The notes under the pieces: generated by a model
Database searches by the model: none
Seen by the model: only the letters and a program-made list of their open reading frames with translations
What the model was told of the DNA's origin: nothing
Shown here: positions 46,106-56,864 of the stretch, piece by piece
Position numbering within the stretch: position 1 is the first letter of the stretch
Layout of the letters: every line of letters begins with the position of its first letter
Assembly: GCA_028751875.1 (NCBI GenBank)
Contig: CM054155.1
Location: forward strand, 53,729,244 to 53,793,243
Reading direction: 5' to 3'
Length of the DNA stretch: 64,000 nucleotides
From: Rapana venosa
Taxonomy: Eukaryota; Mollusca; Gastropoda; Neogastropoda; Muricidae
Program-made: the position numbers and the translations under genes

Positions 46106-46870
46106 CATTTATATAGCGCTAAATCTTGCAAAGCAAAAAATCCAAGGCTGGCATTGACATTATTTACACACGTGCAACTGTCCACCAAGTATTAGAGTTA
46201 ACATATATCCAATCTATACTAACACACACGCACGCATACACTCACACACACGCGCTCACCACAACACATTTAGTTAGGGTGGTGGAAATGAAGGTGGCTA
46301 TTGAAAAGTAGGAAAAGACATAAGGGGGAGACATTAGGCAGGAAGCAAATGCGTTTTGAGGCTGTATTTGAAAGTGTCAAATGTAGGCTTTAAGCGAAGT
46401 GAGAGAGGAAGGTTATTCTAAGTGGTTGGACCAGAATTGAAAGAGCATCGGTATCCAGTGGTTTGTTTGAATCTAGGTGTTCGGAAGTGTAAAGTGTCTG
46501 CGGCTAAACAAAGAGAACAAGATGGAGTGTACAGGTGAAGACGGTTACAGAGAATAGGGTGCAGATTGTAGAGACATTTGAAACAGAGGGTATGAATCTT
46601 ATACTTTACTCTTCGTGAGATAGGGGGCCAATGAAGAGATCACAAAAGAAGATTGATGTGCGCAAATGTTTTCTTTCCTAGGCCTAGTCGAGCTAGAGAG
46701 CTTTTGAATGCGTTGAAGGGAGTGGATGGATGATGATGGTAGACCAGCAAAAAGAGAATTTACAGTAGTCCAAAAGTGAAAGAATAAGATATGTGACAAG
46801 CTTGGAATTTGCATCAGTGGACAGATATTTGCGAATTGGGCTTATGCGCTGTATTTGCTAACAACAGGAC
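46090..46870 (-). mobile_element. L2/Rex1-like retrotransposon, 3' fragment
   Basis: The minus strand reads SLFAGLPSSSIHSLQRIQ near 46700-46755, then segments matching the end of L2/Rex1-type proteins (RRVKYKI-, TPRFKQTTGYR- and NNLPLSLRLKPTFDTFKYSL-like) down to about 46340. The same GLPxxSIHSLQxIQ motif is in the element at 49268-52110. The 3' end near 46110 carries GCGCTATATAAATGCCATA in minus-strand sense, a 3'-UTR sequence also seen (GCGCTCTATAAATTCCATG) at 52317-52335. The copy is 5'-truncated and frameshifted. Confidence 0.7.
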
Positions 46871-46904
46871 TGGCAGGTCTGGATGATGATTTTTTTTTTT
46901 ATAG

Positions 46905-47040
46905 AGAGTGTGTACTTGTAGTAATAATATCAAACCCAAACCAACCCAATCCAGTATAATTCAATCTTGTTGTTCATAGACCTGCCGACTGCAGAAGCCA
47001 TATCAAGTTGTCAAATTTTAAATCTCAAAATAAAAGTGTG
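46905..47040 (-). mobile_element. 3' tail of the RNase H-bearing family seen at 22960-23915
   Basis: In minus-strand sense this reads GATATGGCTTCTGCAGTCGG, then GGTCTATGAACAACAAGATTG, then degraded GATTGG repeats. The counterpart at 23845-23910 reads GATATGGCCTCTGTGGTTGG and GGTCTATAAACAACAGGATTG. It is a 5'-truncated insertion of only about 130 bp. Confidence 0.65.
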
Positions 47041-47045
47041 CAACT

Positions 47046-47068
47046 TTTTCTTCTTCTTCTTCTTCCTT
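47046..47068. repeat. (TTC)n tail
   Basis: A short TTC run; in minus-strand sense it is a (GAA)n tail of the RTE-like fragment that follows. Confidence 0.8.
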
Positions 47069-47069
47069 T

Positions 47070-47505
47070 TTTGTCATGTTTCTCCCAGGGGAGGTTTGAC
47101 ATTGATGAGCCTTCTCCATCTCTCTCTGTTTTGAGCTTCATCCTTTTTTATGTCCCTTTCTCTAAGATCATCTTCAATACAGGCATCCCAGGTCTTGCTA
47201 GGTCTTCCCTTTGGTCTCTTTCCATCCACTACGAAGTTCATTGCTCTTTTTATGATGTGGTGGTCTGCTTTCCGTTGAACGTGCCGAAACCAGCGTAGTC
47301 TATTGGTACTAGCTACAGACTTCAGATCATCAACTTTGCGCATTCTCCATAGTTCTTCATTCGTGATCATGTCTTCCCATTTGATCTTTGTCATGTAGCG
47401 TAGCATTCGGTTTTCACAGCTCTTCAACAAACGTTCAACGGTTTTTGTGAAAACCCACGTCTCCGAGCCATACAGAAGAACAGGTCTGATGCAGGCTTTA
47501 TTTAT
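47070..47505 (-). mobile_element. RTE-like retrotransposon, C-terminal fragment
   Basis: An open minus-strand frame reads VLLYGSETWVF (47465-47497), CENRMLRYMTKIKWEDMI (47365-47420), NRLRWFRHVQRKADHH (47250-47300), GKRPKGRPSKTWDACIEDDL (47165-47225) and NRERWRRLI (47105-47130). This is the standard C-terminal part of an RTE-like protein, about 140 codons without a stop. The RT core is absent, so it is 5'-truncated at about 47505. It differs from both other RTE-like families in the window. Confidence 0.8.
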
Positions 47506-48090
47506 CAGTGTGCAACAATATACATATTAATACAGGTATCCACTCTTCCTTCGTTCCTTGTATCAGTGCCCTGGACAATCATAAGGTCATGCCTGGACGG
47601 TGTCCGTGCTGTGCATGGTCATTTCTGATATCTGAAATTCTTTGAAAGAGTGCCTGTATGACTTGTTGCTTCTTTATATGAACTGTCATTCAGCTGGACA
47701 GTGCACATTACAGATAACAACATCAAAAGGTACAACAAAACAATTGTATTCCTTCTGTTTTTATATTAAAATAAACATCTATACAGTACTTCTTATGCTT
47801 GCATTCCTTCTGTGTTTTTTGTTTTTTTTTCTATCTGCATGTGTAATTTAGATGCTATTATTATTACTGTTATTATTATTTCTGTTGCTGCTGTTGTTGT
47901 TGTTGCTTCTGCAGCAGCAGCAGCAGCAGTAGATAAAAAGCAGCCTGGAGTAGATACTTTGTAGTTACGTGTTTCTCTGTGTATGTAATTCAGCAATAAA
48001 ACTAACATCCTGCACACTGCACTATTGTCCTGAAAATGCATTGAATTCTGTGACCTACAGATGATCATAGCTTTTCTGCTGAAATTCCAG
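47506..48090. other. no gene recognised; trinucleotide repeat at 47860-47935
   Basis: Contains an ATT/GTT/GCA compound repeat (47860-47935). From about 48060 to 48090 it could be the end of an intron, with CTTTTCTGCTGAAATTCCAG before the candidate exon. Confidence 0.5.
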
Positions 48091-48192
48091 TCTGCAAGGA
48101 TGGCACATACGGCAATGAACCCAACGCCTGCAGCCAATGTTCGCAAAATTGCAAGTACACCTGCGATAATTTGTATGGCTGCGAAAATCCTG
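48091..48192 (+). CDS. Candidate internal exon encoding a cysteine-rich EGF-like module
   Basis: The 102-bp segment is bounded by a good acceptor (TTTTCTGCTGAAATTCCAG ending at 48090) and a consensus donor (G then GTAAGT at 48193). Translated with two leading bases completing a split codon, it gives CKDGTYGNEPNACSQCSQNC followed by KYTCDNLYGCENP: seven cysteines in 33 residues with no stop. The CxxGxYG start and cysteine spacing resemble multiple-EGF-like (MEGF/SREC-type) extracellular repeats. The exon is phase 1-1, the symmetric phase typical of shuffled extracellular modules. No neighbouring exon is recognisable before the gap at 48768, so the gene would have to continue outside this contig. 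It is the only host-gene candidate in the window. The minus-strand frame across it (47793-48239) looks like a shadow. Confidence 0.5.
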
Positions 48193-48767
48193 GTAAGTGT
48201 CAGTAGATAATCAGTTTTCCTAAGAAATAGTGCAGGCACGCTATGCTGTGCACTTCAGCACTCTGGTTATTTGATGTTTGGCGAAAGCTTATGACCCAAA
48301 GCTCTTGTTTTGGATGTTCAGTTTTACTGGAAAGTATTCCAGAAAAGTCAAGACTATCCGTGTCAAGCATGTCATTTATCTCATGTTTGATCCACAAATA
48401 CACAACTCAGTGCACTTTGTATCGTATTGTATGTTGTAAACCACTTTAAGTCACGGCACATTTCTTCGCGTGAAATTCAGGTTGCTCTCCCTGGGTAGAG
48501 CACGTTGCCACAAGAACAGCACTACCCATTATTTCTTTCTTTTCCTGTCTGCAACTGTATTTTGATGCCTTATAGCAAAACTGGTTTATCTGAAAACAAA
48601 AGTAATTTTCAGTTTTTCATATTTGGCAGAATTTACTTTAAATTCCAGATGACAAAAGGATAAAATAAAAATTTCATTAATTTCAAATATATTTGAAGAA
48701 AACCGTTCTTGCACAAAATGACCCTAGTAAAATTCTCAGGGAATCTGGACTTTCCACAGCATCACGC
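48193..48767. other. no gene recognised (possible intron)
   Basis: If the preceding exon is real this is intron. No second exon with matching phase and cysteines is seen. Confidence 0.4.
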
Positions 48768-49267
48768 NNNNNNNNNNNNNNNNNNNNNNNNNNNNNNNNN
48801 NNNNNNNNNNNNNNNNNNNNNNNNNNNNNNNNNNNNNNNNNNNNNNNNNNNNNNNNNNNNNNNNNNNNNNNNNNNNNNNNNNNNNNNNNNNNNNNNNNNN
48901 NNNNNNNNNNNNNNNNNNNNNNNNNNNNNNNNNNNNNNNNNNNNNNNNNNNNNNNNNNNNNNNNNNNNNNNNNNNNNNNNNNNNNNNNNNNNNNNNNNNN
49001 NNNNNNNNNNNNNNNNNNNNNNNNNNNNNNNNNNNNNNNNNNNNNNNNNNNNNNNNNNNNNNNNNNNNNNNNNNNNNNNNNNNNNNNNNNNNNNNNNNNN
49101 NNNNNNNNNNNNNNNNNNNNNNNNNNNNNNNNNNNNNNNNNNNNNNNNNNNNNNNNNNNNNNNNNNNNNNNNNNNNNNNNNNNNNNNNNNNNNNNNNNNN
49201 NNNNNNNNNNNNNNNNNNNNNNNNNNNNNNNNNNNNNNNNNNNNNNNNNNNNNNNNNNNNNNNNNNN
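48768..49267. other. Assembly gap, 500 N
   Basis: A fixed 500-base scaffolding gap. Frames through it are artefacts. Confidence 0.99.
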
Positions 49268-52110
49268 TGATCTAATCTTTCTCACAGAACCTGGCTTAAC
49301 CCTCAAGGTCATGAACCTAAGATTTAACAACTGACACCACCTGGCTATACAACTCTTTCTCGCCCCGACCTTCCCATGGAGGTGGCATTGCCATAGTTCA
49401 CAGAGACGCACTGCATCCAGCTCTTTCTTTCTGCCACTTATTACCTATCTCATCTGAATCTTTTGAAGCCTGTGAACTCAACCTTACCTTACCCAGTCAT
49501 TCTATTACTTTCTGCTGCCTTTACCGCCCACCTCCCAGCCGTAAGAACAAACTGACATCATCAGTTTTTCATCAAGAATTTCAATCTCTCCTCGATCACT
49601 ACAGCCTCTCTCCCAAGAAGCTTATCATTCTTGGTGACTTTAATTTTCACTTCGACAACCAGTCTTCTCATGATGTCAAACGTCTTTCTCTTTCTTTGTC
49701 AAATCACTCTCTTTCCCAGCTGGTAAATGAAGCAACACACAGATCAGGACATATCTTAGACTGGCTCATCACTGATGTTTCACAAGATCTCGTCACCTCT
49801 ATCTCCGTCACTGACCAACTGCTTTCTGATCATTCTGCCATTCTTTTCTTCCTTAGCATTGCAAAACCTATCAAAAAGAAGAAGTGCATCACCCGTCGTA
49901 ACCTCAAGGCTATTGACATTCAAACTTTCTCTTCCCAAGCTGCTGAATGCCTATCACAAACCCCTGACCACACTGACCCTTCTAAACACTATAACACTGT
50001 TCTCAGCCAACTGCTTGATGAGCATGCACCTCCCACTGACCATATTTTGAGTGATAGGCCTTTCACCCCATGGTATACCCATGATATCCTGGTGGCAAAG
50101 CACAAATGCTGCAACTAGAATGGCAGTGGCGAAAAACAAACACTGAAATAAACAAACAGCTCTTTTGAAAACAAACCAACAAAGTAAAAACCTTAATCCA
50201 CTCAGCCAAGAAAAACTACTACTCTTCTCAAGTTCTTAATGCAACATCCATGAAATCTCTTTCTTTCTTCACCTCAGCTCTTCTTGGATCTGCAAAGACA
50301 AGCTCTCTGCCTACTGTCAACAGTCACTCTGAACTTTATGATATATTTTCTCCATTCTTTTCAGACAAAGTCCGTAACATTCGCTCCAGACTGGATCAGA
50401 CTCCCTTCCAACCTGTACCTCCTGATCCTCAATTCACTGGCACTCCTCTCCTTTCCTTTCAGCCAAAACGTGAGGAAGAAATCAGGAAAATTCTAAATGA
50501 AATGACCATAAAATCATATGATCTTGATCCTATGCCTGTTTTTTCACGCAGTGCCTTCCACAGCTTATACCAACTCATGAATGTTGTAAAGTCATCTATT
50601 TTTTCAGGAGTTTTTCCATCAGAACTCAAAACTGCAATAGTTACACCTCTACTCAAAAAGCACGACCTCAGCTCTAACATACTGAAAAATTACAGACCTG
50701 TTTGTAACCTACCTTTCATCTCCAAAGTTCTTGAAAAAGTAGTTCTGAAACAACTCAACAGCCATCTTCATTCAAATAGTCTCCTTCCTGCATTTCAGTC
50801 TGCCTATTGGGTCAACCTCAGCTCTGAAACCACCCTAGTCCATGCGTTAAACACGCTTCTAAATGCTTCTGACTCGGGGAAAATCTCTTTTCTCACTCTT
50901 CTTGACTTATCTGCAGCATTTGACACTATAGATCACTCTATCCTTCTCTCCCGTCTCCAAAAACGTTTGGTATCAAAGGTGCAGCCCTTACCTGATTTAC
51001 TTCATACCTCACTGACCGATTTCAGACAGTCACAGTAAACAAAATTTAATCAATTCCTGCAAAACTGGAATGTGGAGTCCCACAGGAACCAGTTCTGGAC
51101 CCTGTTCTGTTCACTGACTACACGGTTCCACTCTCATATATAATAAACTGTCACCAGATCAACCATCATTTCTATGCTGATGACTCTCAGATTGAAAGCA
51201 GTGACACTCCTGAAAATCTGCCTTCTCTCTTGACAAATATGTCACTCTCTCTTCAAGACATTCAAAACTGGATGATACAAAACAAGCTACTGCTAAATGC
51301 AGATATAACCGAAGCCATGATTATAGGGACCAAACACAAACTCTCTTCCATCACAACAGATTCAATAGAATTTGGCAATACATCAGTTTCGATATCCACT
51401 GCAGTTAAGTATCTAGGTGTTGTTATTGACAACACACTCTCTATGCAAAAATTAACCACCCAGACTTGTCAGTTGTGCTACTATCAATTACGGCGTATAA
51501 GTGCAATCCGAAAGTACCTGTCAACTGATGCAACATCCAAACGTGTCACATCTCTTATTCTTTACCGTCTGAACTATTGTAATTCTCTTGTGGCTGGTTT
51601 GCCAGCACCATCTATCCACTCCCTTCAATGCATACAAAACTCTGCAGCTCGATTAGTCCTCAAAAAGAAAATAATCTGAGCATAGTACTCCTCTCTTGCA
51701 ATCTCTCCACTGGTTGCCTGTGCCACAGAGAGTAAAGTACAAGATCAGTACCCTCTGTTACAAATGCCTACACAAAACATCCACCACTGCGAATCTCTGT
51801 GAATGGGTCTTCACCTGTGGCAGTCCTTCTCGTTTACCTTCCGCCCGAAGTATACCCTAGGCTTACGAATACCTCTATGATTCAATACCAATCGCATCTA
51901 TTGTGTGCCATAACGACTCTTTCTCTATTTCTGGTCCGATCATGTCAGGAAATTACCTTCCCTCACTCCGCTTCGTGAAAAGCTCTGCCTTACACAGCTT
52001 GAAATCCACTCCTCTAAAACATACCTATAATACTCAAACACCTAAGATTTTTACCGTCCCACTTGTTTCATCCTTTATCTGTCCCTGCAATTTAAAGACC
52101 AAATTTTAAC
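49268..52110 (+). mobile_element. L2/Rex1-like retrotransposon ORF2 (5' end in gap)
   Basis: Endonuclease from the contig edge: DLIFLTEPGL (49269), SHGGGIAIVHRDALHP after a frameshift (49373-49420), LIILGDFNFHFDNQSS (49624-49671), HILDWLITD (49750-49776) and LLSDHSAILFF (49820-49852). RT: KNYRPVCNLPFISKVLEKVV (50686-50745), LLDLSAAFDTIDHSILLSRL (50901-50960), GVPQEPVLDPVLF (51072-51110) and FYADDSQIE (51171-51197). After the RT: VKYLGVVIDNTLSMQ (51403-51447) and VAGLPAPSIHSLQCIQNSAA (51590-51650). The C-terminal part continues to about 52110 in shifted frames. No RNase H domain follows. Breaks near 49345, 50118, 50975 and 51679 inactivate the copy or reflect sequencing error. FDTIDH and the GLPxxSIHSLQ motif are typical of the L2/Rex1 group. 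Confidence 0.88.
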
Positions 52111-52400
52111 ACGCCTCATGCTAAATGTAGCAACGCTTTGGTGTGTGTGTGTGTGTGTGTGTGTGTGAGTGTGTGTATGTTGTATGTGTTGTTGTGTGTG
52201 TGTGTGTGTGTGACATTTAAATCTTGTTAGAATAGCTTGATTAAACATTGTTGGTTGGCATGTGTAGAACGGATTGAGATAGCAAGGGCGCACTGATTTG
52301 TGATTGTAAGATATAGGCGCTCTATAAATTCCATGTGATTATCATATTATTATAAATTAAAATTAATATTAGTTATTTATAAATATTATTATTATATTCA
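52111..52400 (+). mobile_element. 3' UTR of the L2/Rex1-like element, with GT array and ATT tail
   Basis: Contains a GT array (52140-52212), then GCGCTCTATAAATTCCATG (52317-52335) and degraded ATT repeats. A matching sequence in the minus-strand fragment at 46090-46870 supports reading this as the element's 3' end. Confidence 0.6.
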
Positions 52401-52739
52401 TCATATTATATCAGAAAAGTATTGTGCTTGTTGTTATAGGACAACTCTTTTGGTGGGATCTTGTTAAGTGCCTAAATGCATGTTTTGGCATAAGGAACCA
52501 ACTATAGGATACTGATCAAGTATACAAGATTAGGGTAAATTTGGGGCTGATTGGGAAACATAACCCGCCATATTTTGGCTATTAGGCAAGGTGGCAATAC
52601 GCTTTAGTACGCACACAAATCATGGTCCTACTAGTACTGATTGAATGAGCGGCTTTGATGATATGCAGGTTATCTTTGTGTTTGTGCAGTACCAAGATTG
52701 GGGCTTCATCATTGCAGGTTGATTGTTTCACGGTGATAA
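52401..52739. other. no gene recognised
   Basis: AT-rich sequence. A minus-strand open frame of 171 codons begins in the next minisatellite and extends here without any domain. Confidence 0.4.
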
Positions 52740-53065
52740 ACGCAAGAGTGTGATGAGTAGCACAGACTGCAAATGAGGGTGACCCCACAAATGTAATGAA
52801 GTAAGACCAGAGTGTATATATGTGGAAGGACTCCACAGTGATGATAAGAGCAGAGTGGCTATTGTTGTGGTGACCCGCATGATGGATGAGTAAGACAAGG
52901 AGTGCATATTGTTGGGTGACCCCAAATGATAATGAGTAAGGACTATAGTGATTATTGTGTGTTGACCCAAGATGTGAAGAGTAAGACAAAGTGTCATATA
53001 GTGTGGTGACGATCCTCAGATGCTGATGAGTAAGAACAGAGGGGCATATTGTTGGTGACTGCCTT
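52740..53065. repeat. Minisatellite, about 46-bp unit
   Basis: ATGAGTAAGAC-like starts recur at about 52756, 52795, 52842, 52885, 52934, 52977 and 53026, each followed by a TATTGT...GGTGACCC segment. Units are diverged and vary in length from about 39 to 50 bp. Confidence 0.75.
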
Positions 53066-54064
53066 CTCGAGTGGCTCATATTGGGGCAATAAACCACTCA
53101 ACAAGAGGTAAGATCTTTGAAGTTCATTCTTCACAGGTACCGTGCATGGCAGGATAAGGAAGGGGCAATAAACCTGGCCATGTGTCACACAAGGGCTGAC
53201 TTGGGGGGAAAAGACGAAACATCCGTCATATGTGTTTTCTGTCATACACTTGTCAAGTATTTAAACAAAGGGGTATGTGTAGTCCTAGGTGCTTCATAGT
53301 GAAATCTTGCAACAAGAAGTACGCTGATAGTTGAGCTGTCAATTAAGCTAGGCTGCCACTGGACTGACCTGATGGTGCAGAGCAACATGGCCAGGTGATT
53401 CATGTGTACATTTCCAGAGGAGGTCAACTGTTCTGTGGCTTGCAGGCAGCACCAATTTGGCGTAGCTTTTATGGTAGGTCGTGAATTTAGCGAGAGGGCT
53501 TTCTAAATCAAAACTGTGCTTCACATGATAAAAAGAAAAAGATACAGTAGAATAGTAAAACGTGTAAGTATTAAATATAGATAATTATTATAAACTGAAT
53601 TGAAATAATATTGAGACTTTGTGGGTTCTATTCAATACTCACATGACTTAACCATATGACATCACTTGGTTTATTGTCAGTGGGGTAAAATATAGTCTAA
53701 ATCTCTACTATATAAGGCAGATAGAACACAACCAGTGGTTTTTGTCACACTGCTAGGTCATGAAATTATCCAGAAGCCCATTGTAACAGAGTTGTGTGTG
53801 GCACAGAACCTCGCAGGGATTACGCTCTGTCAAAAAGGGGCTGTATGGTGCTAGTGCTCAAAAGCACCCCTTGGCCCCGGACTCTCCTCTCCCATACACT
53901 TTTATTTTGAGGAGATAGGTTTGACGCACAGCGGGGTGTGAATGACCCTGAGCATAATACGCAAACACAAAAGCCTGGTGGGGGGGGGTGGTGTGCACAC
54001 ATAAATATGAGCGAAGCAGTGGAAAAAGATGTACAAAGGGGGGGCTTTTGATGCTCTACCTGTC
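53066..54064. other. no gene recognised
   Basis: A 60-codon frame at 53117-53299 follows a TTCATTCTTCACAG acceptor-like sequence, but it shows no known domain and no donor partner. A G run (about 53980-53988) is present. Nothing else is supported. Confidence 0.4.
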
Positions 54065-54205
54065 AGGAGGTTAAGGGTCAAGGCCATATGCGTTCTTTGA
54101 CTGCCCATCTATCCATTTCCCCTAAAGGTCAAGGGGCTCAGGGAGTCAAAGGTCAGGGTCACCTCACTGTCAGAGTCAAAGGTCAGGATCAAAGGTCAAG
54201 GAAAA
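54065..54205 (+). repeat. Cluster of AGGTCA-type hexamers
   Basis: Exact AGGTCA occurs at 54126, 54150, 54180 and 54193, with related AGGGTCA at about 54074 and 54156. AGGTCA is the half-site of many nuclear receptors. The copies sit in a locally repetitive GTCAAAGGTCAGG pattern, so a short repeat is the simpler explanation. Confidence 0.6.
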
Positions 54206-56149
54206 GGCACAGTAGGTTTGTTTTTTAAACCGAATTTGTTGTTTTTAATAACGCATTACAAACATAGGGTAAAAAGTCAAAGTAGGATTATCTGTGTTTT
54301 AAAATAGTCTAATTTCGAAAACTTATGTATTCTGTAGCTGTTGTATGTCATCTTATTTCTCCCTTCTTTTTGTTTCAATTAGCGATCATTTTCATGCAAC
54401 ATTCATCTCTAAACTGTCTCTAAATCCTTTATATATAACGAACGGTAAGGAACAACACGTTTTAAAACGCTGTTTTTTCTCTAAATTGTTTTATATAATA
54501 ATAGATAATAATAATAAAAATAAAAAATAAATAATAATATAATGGAACTTATTATATAAGTCTCTATATCTGTGCGCAACAGACAAATCAAAGGCGCATG
54601 ATATTCGAACTAATCTTACTACATCATAACAACCAATGATGAATAATCAATGGAGTTTCAAACAGATATTCACAAACAATGGTAGCGCTGCCAGACAAAT
54701 CAAATTAACACTGAATTATATTTATGAGTTAACACCCGATAGCACATTCCGGGCATGACTTCTTCCACTAAAAGTCTATCATACGATAGGCTCATTTCTT
54801 TTTATCATAGTCTTGTTTGCAGGCGAACAAATCATAGTCGATATATAAACAATGTTTTTGTGTTCCCTAAAAGAGTTTGTAACAAATGTTTAAGTAATTG
54901 CTTATCTGGGGTCTGCTTGATCAACCAAAAAAACTCATATCTAGTCCACATAAACTTTCTTTTCTTTTCTGTAGGCGTTTTGAATATACTTCAACATTGT
55001 ACATAATATGACTAGCATGTTCAAAGTGATTACTAGTATAAGTTGTTTGTAAAAGATGAAGAACAAATATTGTTTTTCACACCACTTCTCTCCCACAAAT
55101 TAAGGAAGGCAATGATGATCTTTTGTAAAAACTTAAAACCCTCCATTTTAATAAACAGCAAATCTCTTTATCTTATTGGTCTTCATATATAAGACTGGAG
55201 GCATCAGATACCACATAGCAAATAAATATTTAACTGTGCTGTCATCTTCTTGTTCTATTATAGACGCTTACTAGAGTTATTCCTTCAGATCATTTCATTC
55301 TTGTGCGGCACTGGCTATGGCTAAATTTGTTGTCTTGCAGTGGTTCTACAGTCTCCACAACAAAGCGTATTTAAATGGTAAAGTATTCACTAGAGTCAGT
55401 CTACCATAATGAAGAAGAAGGTCATTTACTAACTATATACAGCTATTGGAATTTTTTAGCAGTCATTACCCAGCAAAAAGCTTGTTTGTGCTTCATCAAA
55501 AATGTGTATATGGTAAAAGCTTCCACTTGGCATAGCGGAGCACCTGGTTTGGTTGACGCATCCAAATTGTGACATGTAACTTCAATATTTTGGGGACTGT
55601 AGAAGAAATTCAGCTTGAACTTTCGTATGGTTTTCTGTAGCATCTATCAAACAACATCAAAAGTGATACCTGTCATTGATCCTAGCAGTGTGTTCAAGTT
55701 TAAATTTCCAAATAGTTTCTGCTCCTAACTATTTTGTAATAGTACAGTGATGTATGCACTCTCTCATAATAAATTGGCTTAATCTTGACTGATACGTTCT
55801 GTGAAATCAACCTTGCTAGTTAGAGCTGATGAAACATCCTCTAAACACACTCTAATTCATGTACAGAGAATTGTATAAATTGCTGTAGTATCTGTTGATT
55901 TAATTACGCTTGAGTATAAATCAAGTAAATGTTAATTCATGTGACGGAGGAGAACCTTCTTTAGTGCTCCTTGATAATTAGGCAAATGTGATGTCCAGGC
56001 AGATTAAGTCTAGTTGGTATCAAAATCTGTAAGTCCATGATACTGCAGCAACGAGACCTAATTCTTTATTGTTTTCTGCAGTGGTTTTCAGTGTGGCATC
56101 TATTTTCTAATGTTCATACCTCCTACCTCCTACCTGTCTAGGTAAATGG
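54206..56149. other. no gene recognised
   Basis: AT-rich, apparently unique sequence. An 83-codon frame at 54755-55006 with five cysteines shows no recognisable domain. An ATA-rich stretch lies at 54490-54540. Confidence 0.45.
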
Positions 56150-56700
56150 CTTTCACATGTACTACCCTTCTCTTCTCTCGAGCGTGGTCTCTGGCTGCAG
56201 ATATCTCATGTGCTTTACGAATACCTAGATTCAACCAAGTCCAACAGAGTTTGTCTTGCTGCTTTCCTCTATATCATACTGGTCCACTTCCCAGTCATGG
56301 AACAACCTTCCTCTCTCACTTCGACAGAGGCCTACATAATGACTACATATAAATCCATCCTCAAGACATATTTCTTTCAAAACGCTAACTTTTTCCCGGC
56401 TCTTTCATCTCAAACTGGCCCCTGCCGTTCAACAGCCCAAAATTCGCCATTTACGAGCTGCCAAAAGGCCTACAAGCTTTTGTGTGTGTGTGTGTGTGTG
56501 TGTGTTTGTGTGACCTTTTAATTTTTGTTTAAGCTTTTGATAGTTATTGGCTGCTAATGACTCTGTAAAGAATATGTTGAATGCAAGCGCTCTGAATTTG
56601 TCTTTGCAAGATAGTAGTGCTATAGCAAATTTCATTTATTAGTTATTAAAATAATTATTATTAATCAATTATTATTTTTATAATATTATTATTATTATTA
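56150..56700 (+). mobile_element. L2/Rex1-like retrotransposon, 3' fragment
   Basis: Reading across frames gives HTGPLP and SWNNLPLSLRQRP (56290-56330), then KSILKTYFFQNANF (56353-56394). This is the end of an L2/Rex1-type protein (WNNLP...LR...FK..LKTxLF). A GT array (56483-56512), a short UTR and ATT repeats (56640-56702) follow, the same order as at 52111-52400. The copy is 5'-truncated near 56150. Confidence 0.65.
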
Positions 56701-56864
56701 TGAATACCTTTGTCAATCGTGTATTCTCCCTGGTATACAACGATCTTTTTCTTTCACTTTGCAGTTAACAACCAGAAATTGTCAGTAGGATTAAAAGTGA
56801 TGTCTTTGCATTTGTTATAAATATATACAAATTCATGCTAATTTTTTTTAAACAATTGGCCGGC

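Noticed and set aside
53117..53299. Possible exon after an acceptor-like TTCATTCTTCACAG
   Set aside because: No donor in phase, no recognisable domain and no neighbouring exon.
54755..55006. Small cysteine-containing protein of 83 codons
   Set aside because: No regular cysteine pattern, no signal peptide and no splice or promoter evidence.
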